NCBI GenBank assembly: GCA_026713285.1
Contig: JAPOOT010000126.1
Span: 1-19,107, forward strand
Length of the DNA: 19,107 nt
Origin: Gemmatimonadota bacterium
GTDB taxonomy: Bacteria; JAAXHH01
Direction: 5' to 3'
Shown: positions 15,207 to 19,107 of the stretch, piece after piece
Layout: the number at the start of each line of letters is the position of its first letter
Position numbering within the stretch: position 1 is the stretch's first letter
Notes under the pieces: model-generated
Told to the model about the DNA's origin: nothing
The model's database searches: none
What the model saw: only the letters and a program-made list of their open reading frames with translations
Translations under genes and position numbers: made by a program

Positions 15207-16406
15207 ATGGAACGCGTAGTTGGCCTCTTGGGCTTGCTGGTCCTTCTGGGTATAGCCTGGCTTCTCTCGGAGAACCGCCGGCGATTGAACTGGCGGCTCA
15301 TCGGAAGCGGCCTGGGTCTTCAGGCCCTGCTCGCCCTGCTGCTGCTGCACACGGCGCCGGGCCAACTGGTCTTCGACCTGGCCCGGCTGGCCATCAACAA
15401 GGTGATCGCTTTTTCCAACGAAGGGGCCCGATTCGTCTTCGGCGACCTGGTGGAAACGGCGTTGTTCGGCTTCTCCGTGCTCCCGATGATCATCTTCGTT
15501 TCCTCCATCACTTCGATCCTGTTTTACCTGGGTTGCATCCAATGGATCGTCCGGCAGATGGCCAGGGTAATGGTGCGCGCCATGGGCGCGTCCGGCTCGG
15601 AATCCATGGCTGCGGCGGCGAACGTCTATCTCGGCGCCTCCACGGCGCCCCTCGTCATCCTGCCCTACCTGAAGACCATGACCCGGTCCGAGATCATGGC
15701 CATGATGACTTCGGGCATGGCGACCGTGGCCGGATCCGTGCTCGCCGCCTATGTCGCCCTGGGCGCCGACGCGGGCCATCTCCTGGCCGCATCGCTCATG
15801 TCGGCGCCCGCGGCGCTGGTCATCGCCAAGATCATGACCCCCGAGTCCGAAACGTCACGTACCCTGGGCGTGGTGACCGTGGACGTGCCGAAACCGGGCG
15901 TCAACTTTATCGACGCGGCCTGCAGCGGAGCGTCGGACGGTTTGAGACTGGCACTGAACGTGGCCGCCATGCTCATCGTGGCCATCGCCTTCGTCAGCCT
16001 GTTCAACTGGGCTGTGGGTCTCGCCCCCCATCTGGACGGCGCGCCGCTGTCCCTCGAGCGCATCCTGGGATGGCTCTGCGCGCCGCTGGCGCTGCTCATG
16101 GGCGTTTCGTGGGAAGACGCCCAGGCCGTGGGCATGCTGATCGGCAAGAAGACCATTCTGAACGAATTCCTTGCCTACCAGGACCTCAGCGCGATGGAGG
16201 CACAGTTGTCGGAGCGGTCTTTCGTCATCGCCACCTACGCGCTGTGCAGTTTTGCCAACTTCGGTACCATCGCGATCATGATCGGGGGGATCGGCGGACT
16301 GGTTCCGGAGCGTCGCGAGGACATCGCCCGGTTCGGTATCCGGTCCATGATCGGCGGCGCCCTGGCCGCCAACATGACCGCCACCGTGGCGGGCCTGCTG
16401 ATGTAG
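15207..16406 (+). CDS. CNT-family (NupC-type) nucleoside transporter with altered substrate loop
   Basis: A 399-residue polytopic membrane protein of the concentrative nucleoside transporter family, which imports nucleosides with Na+ or H+. Family landmarks are GSESMAAAANVYLG (about 130-143), NEFLAYQDLS, SFANFGTI and GGIGGLVPERR. In the first hairpin loop, where relatives carry GQ[ST]E for base recognition, this protein has GASTAPL (143-149): the Gln and Glu are absent. The second half, which contacts ribose and base in the Vibrio cholerae structure, keeps the NEF and FAN residues. Substrate range may therefore differ. AAGGA lies about 6 bases before the ATG, and only 3 bases separate it from the previous stop codon, in the same reading frame, so it is co-transcribed with the glycosyltransferase. 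Confidence 0.9.
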   Translation: MERVVGLLGLLVLLGIAWLLSENRRRLNWRLIGSGLGLQALLALLLLHTAPGQLVFDLARLAINKVIAFSNEGARFVFGDLVETALFGFSVLPMIIFVSSITSILFYLGCIQWIVRQMARVMVRAMGASGSESMAAAANVYLGASTAPLVILPYLKTMTRSEIMAMMTSGMATVAGSVLAAYVALGADAGHLLAASLMSAPAALVIAKIMTPESETSRTLGVVTVDVPKPGVNFIDAACSGASDGLRLALNVAAMLIVAIAFVSLFNWAVGLAPHLDGAPLSLERILGWLCAPLALLMGVSWEDAQAVGMLIGKKTILNEFLAYQDLSAMEAQLSERSFVIATYALCSFANFGTIAIMIGGIGGLVPERREDIARFGIRSMIGGALAANMTATVAGLLM

Positions 16407-16446
16407 GTATACCCCTGGCGCGGTAGCCGCTGAAAGACCGCCCGCC

Positions 16447-18204
16447 TTAGTGATCCTGCCGGAATCTTGTCGAGGTGTTGACCGAGCGGTACGGCGGTCT
16501 GCTCTCGCCCATGGCATCCATGGTCATGAGCTGGATGATGTCGCTGCCGGTGACCGCGCCTAAGAACTTTTCCGTATCCCTTTCCACGACGGGCATGACG
16601 GAAAGAGAACGCTCCGACATTCGGTGCAGTACGTCTTCGACTTGCTCATCAGGCCAGGCCTTTGGGGATTGGCGGCGTACCACGGCGTCGAGCGTGGTCT
16701 TGCCCCAATCGTCCTTAGGCAGGTAGCGGAGCATCTCCAGGGACACGATCCCGACAAGCGCTCCCTTATCTGCCACGACGTAGTGGGACTGATGCGGAAC
16801 GACCCACTGCTCAGTGAAATCACGCACTGAGACCGAAGCCGAAGGAAATCCATGCGAGCGATCCAGTATATCATCGATCCTGATGTCTTCGAGTGCGAAT
16901 CGGACGATGCCCGATGGAATGTCGTCGAGTTGCGCCGGCAGGTCGGTCCTGCGGCTGGCCCGGCCTACCGCGTAGTTGATCACCGCCGGCATGAACAGGA
17001 TGTAGCAGAACATGACCAGCACCAGGAATGAGAATACCACCTCGTCGATGATCCCGGATCCCCACATAACCAGCAACAGCGCGATTTCAGCCACTCCCTT
17101 GCCCATCAGCCCCGTGGCCACGGCGTAGGGAACGGTGAGACGGGACACGTAAGCGCCGATGAAAGCGCCGGTGAAATTGCCAATCAGAGGGATCAGCGCC
17201 AACCCCGCCATGGCCGCCAGCGGCAAGGTTACGAAGGTAAAGCTGAAGCTCAATCCGACGGAAGCAAAGAAGAGAGGTACGAAAAACCCTTCGGCCACAC
17301 TGCGAATCCCAGGGATAATCTCCCGCTGCACCTGGTAGGGAAGGCTCGACAGCGACGCCCCGAACAGTAAGGCGCCGAGTGAGCCGTGGAGCCCCACTGC
17401 TTCCGCGCCGTACACGATCAGGAAGAGCATGCCAAGCAGCAGACCAAGGGAGAGTTGGGGTACCTGGATCACTCGCTGCAACAGTGCCACCAACGGCGGC
17501 AGCACCCGCGACGACAATACCCAGGTCACCCCCGAAAAACCGGCCACTTTACACAGCAGAACCAGTATGCCGAGAGGTGAAACCTGGTGGGCGTGCTCAC
17601 CGATGCTGAAGCCGATCAGCAGCAGGGCAATCAACTCGGCGATGATCACGACGGTGAAAATCTGCAGTCCGACCGGCTGTTTCAGGTATCCGCCGTCCGT
17701 CAGCACTTTGGCCACGATGCCCAGACTGGTCATCGACAGTACGCCGGCCAGCGCCAGCGACTCGGTGAAATTCAGTTTCAGACCAAAATCGAAAACCAAT
17801 TCGGTGGTGACCAGCATGGATATGCCTAGTGACACGATCACGGACAGTATGGCCGCGAGGAAATAATGGCCCTTGAGGGACGACATGAAACTGGAAATAT
17901 CCACTTCGTCCAGGCCGATCAGGAAAAAAAAGATGAACACACCCAGCGCCAAAACCAACTCGAGGTGCAGCGTAGACTCGATCCACCAGACACCGGTCAA
18001 TTCCAAAACCGGTCCAAGGAACATACCTGTCGCCGCATAGGCTATGATGGAGTTCAGCCGCAGCCTGCGAAAAGCGCCCTCGGCCAGCTTGGCAACGATG
18101 ATGAGCATCCCGAGGGTCAACAACGATTGGTGCAGCTCAGGCGTGTGCTCTGCTAATCTGAACAGATCCATTATCGCCTGGAGCGAGAATTCTTCCATGG
18201 ACAT
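16447..18204 (-). CDS. CPA2-family cation/proton antiporter with C-terminal CBS domains
   Basis: A 585-residue inner-membrane protein: about twelve membrane segments (about 28-412) of the Na+/H+ exchanger (KefB-like) fold, then a cytosolic tail with a CBS pair (about 440-570, including VSVRDFTEQW, GALVGIVSLEML and FLGAVTGSDIIQLM). CBS pairs usually bind adenine nucleotides and gate activity. Segments GVLSMTSLGIVAKVL and MGKGVAEIALLL fit CPA2. Where relatives carry DD, ND or QD in membrane segment five, this protein appears to have Ala189-Glu190. There is no TrkA-N domain, unlike KefB/KefC. The ATG at 18204 is chosen for a GGAG 9 bases upstream; a second ATG is 6 bases on. It follows the substrate-binding protein gene by 35 bases on the same strand and probably shares its transcript. 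The 40-base gap to the convergent CNT gene has only a weak GCGG-CCGC hairpin. Confidence 0.9.
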   Translation of the reverse strand: MSMEEFSLQAIMDLFRLAEHTPELHQSLLTLGMLIIVAKLAEGAFRRLRLNSIIAYAATGMFLGPVLELTGVWWIESTLHLELVLALGVFIFFFLIGLDEVDISSFMSSLKGHYFLAAILSVIVSLGISMLVTTELVFDFGLKLNFTESLALAGVLSMTSLGIVAKVLTDGGYLKQPVGLQIFTVVIIAELIALLLIGFSIGEHAHQVSPLGILVLLCKVAGFSGVTWVLSSRVLPPLVALLQRVIQVPQLSLGLLLGMLFLIVYGAEAVGLHGSLGALLFGASLSSLPYQVQREIIPGIRSVAEGFFVPLFFASVGLSFSFTFVTLPLAAMAGLALIPLIGNFTGAFIGAYVSRLTVPYAVATGLMGKGVAEIALLLVMWGSGIIDEVVFSFLVLVMFCYILFMPAVINYAVGRASRRTDLPAQLDDIPSGIVRFALEDIRIDDILDRSHGFPSASVSVRDFTEQWVVPHQSHYVVADKGALVGIVSLEMLRYLPKDDWGKTTLDAVVRRQSPKAWPDEQVEDVLHRMSERSLSVMPVVERDTEKFLGAVTGSDIIQLMTMDAMGESRPPYRSVNTSTRFRQDH

Positions 18205-18239
18205 CTTTAGGTACTCCAGAGGTGCAATTCAGGAGGTTT

Positions 18240-19107
18240 TCAGTACGAACCTCTCAGGTTTTCGACCCCGTGGTACTTGCCGTCCGCACCAATCACGGTC
18301 AAGAACACGGCATCGGAACCCTGGTTGTCGTCCGGTCCGTATTCGAGTTGCATGCCGTTGATTTCTATGGCGCCGGCATTTCGCACCGACTGGATCAGGC
18401 ACGCTCGACTCAGATCGGGGCCGCAAGCCTTGAGACCGGCGACGGCCAGGCGTCCGGCCAGGTAGCCCTCCAGCGAAACGAATCCAGGTTCAGCCTGGGG
18501 ATCGTACTCGGTGAGGGCGCGTTGGTATCGGGCCACCACGGGGATTTTCTCATCAAAAGGCAGTGGAACGACTTGCGTAACGTACACGCCGGCCCCGGAG
18601 GCCCCCAACTCGTTCGCCAGGGCGTTGCTCCCCACGAAAGAGACTGTCATGAATACCGGGTCCATCTCCCGCCGCACCAGCTCTATCGTCCTGACCACCG
18701 GCCGGAAGGAACCGATCATGATCACGGCTTCCGGGTTGGCCGCCGTGATTTTGAGCGAGGCTCCCTTCACCGCGCGGGTATTTCGCGGGTAATGCGCGGC
18801 CGCTACCGGCTCCAGTCCCCTGCGCTCCAGCGCCAATCGCGTGCCCTCCAGCCCGTTCATGCCGAAGGAATCGTCCTGATAGAGGACGGCAACGCGGGTG
18901 ATCCCCAGGTCCTCTGTGAGCCTCGACACCATCTCTTCGGTTTCCTGGTAGTACGAAGCCCGGACGTTGAGCACAATGTCCAGCTCCCGGTCGCGCAGGA
19001 ACTCGGCCCCCGTGAACGGAGCCAGGAAAGGCACCCCGGCTGATCGGGCCAGCGGCAATGCGGCACGGGACGTGGGCGTGCCCACCGCGCCAATCAGCGC
19101 GAAAACA
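18240..19107 (-). CDS. Substrate-binding protein of LivJ type (periplasmic-binding fold), N-terminus cut by window edge
   Basis: At least 288 residues of a type I periplasmic-binding protein. The frame runs open through the right edge, so the signal peptide and first lobe start are missing; the GTG near 19085 is internal, since FALIGAVGTPT reads straight through it. Landmarks of the branched-chain amino acid-type ABC binding family are GTPTSRAALPLA, VPFLAPFTGAEFLRD, YYQETEEMV, VAVLYQDDSFGMNGL and PEAVIMIGSFRP. The ligand is unknown. Within the window no ABC permease or ATPase accompanies it; the next gene, 35 bases downstream, is a CPA2 antiporter. ABC genes could still lie upstream, outside the window. 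The C-terminus ends normally at TGA. Confidence 0.88.
   Translation of the reverse strand, partial: VFALIGAVGTPTSRAALPLARSAGVPFLAPFTGAEFLRDRELDIVLNVRASYYQETEEMVSRLTEDLGITRVAVLYQDDSFGMNGLEGTRLALERRGLEPVAAAHYPRNTRAVKGASLKITAANPEAVIMIGSFRPVVRTIELVRREMDPVFMTVSFVGSNALANELGASGAGVYVTQVVPLPFDEKIPVVARYQRALTEYDPQAEPGFVSLEGYLAGRLAVAGLKACGPDLSRACLIQSVRNAGAIEINGMQLEYGPDDNQGSDAVFLTVIGADGKYHGVENLRGSY

Noticed and set aside
14558..16426. Plus-strand open frame of 622 codons over the glycosyltransferase and transporter genes
   Set aside because: It lies in another frame of two clearly recognised genes and its translation is Arg/Pro/Gly/His rich without family motifs.
1..19107. tRNA, rRNA or riboswitch
   Set aside because: Scanning gaps by eye showed no cloverleaf, T-loop consensus or known aptamer core; a covariance-model search could not be run.

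Overview
The window is chromosomal DNA from a GC-rich bacterium (estimated by eye at a little over 60% G+C). It carries thirteen protein-coding genes packed on both strands. I saw no tRNA, rRNA, CRISPR array, insertion sequence, integrase or phage gene. The gene mix is an inner-membrane-bearing, probably Gram-negative type: dihydrolipoamide dehydrogenase, RuvX, MltG, a DsbD-like periplasmic domain and a periplasmic binding protein. It resembles uncultured FCB-type lineages such as Gemmatimonadota or Latescibacterota, but that placement is a guess, not a measurement.

Layout. (1) Positions 196-6208, minus strand: lpdA, then a large exported YyaL-type thioredoxin-fold protein with a DsbD-like C-terminal domain, then, after a repeat-rich gap, a PcfJ-like protein with a duplicated N-terminal segment. 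(2) Positions 6387-11190, plus strand: an M20 metallopeptidase, an unknown membrane-anchored protein, a TauD/TfdA-type dioxygenase, ruvX and mltG. A compact divergent promoter region at 6256-6326 separates groups 1 and 2; the two -35 boxes sit on the arms of a small dyad. (3) Positions 11343-13719, minus strand: a GT-C-like membrane glycosyltransferase and a short-chain dehydrogenase. (4) Positions 13722-16406, plus strand: a processive family-2 glycosyltransferase and a CNT-type nucleoside transporter. The two glycosyltransferase genes are head to head with start codons only 2 bp apart. (5) Positions 16447 to the right edge, minus strand: a LivJ-type substrate-binding protein, cut by the window edge, followed by a CPA2 cation/proton antiporter with C-terminal CBS domains.

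How the genes may work together. ruvX-mltG is a known conserved pairing and here is translationally coupled. The two glycosyltransferases probably make or extend a surface polysaccharide or glycolipid. The substrate-binding protein and antiporter form an unusual pair that could be a ligand-responsive ion transporter. The M20 peptidase and dioxygenase suggest small-molecule catabolism, with no known substrate.

The best second-look points are the PcfJ-like architecture, the binding-protein/antiporter pair, three proteins with replaced signature residues (M20 His to Cys, CNT base-binding loop, CPA2 acidic pair), and a set of short tandem duplications in or beside coding regions (2055-2127, 3361-3468, 9445-9556, 11206-11315). 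I see no complete new defence or mobile system.
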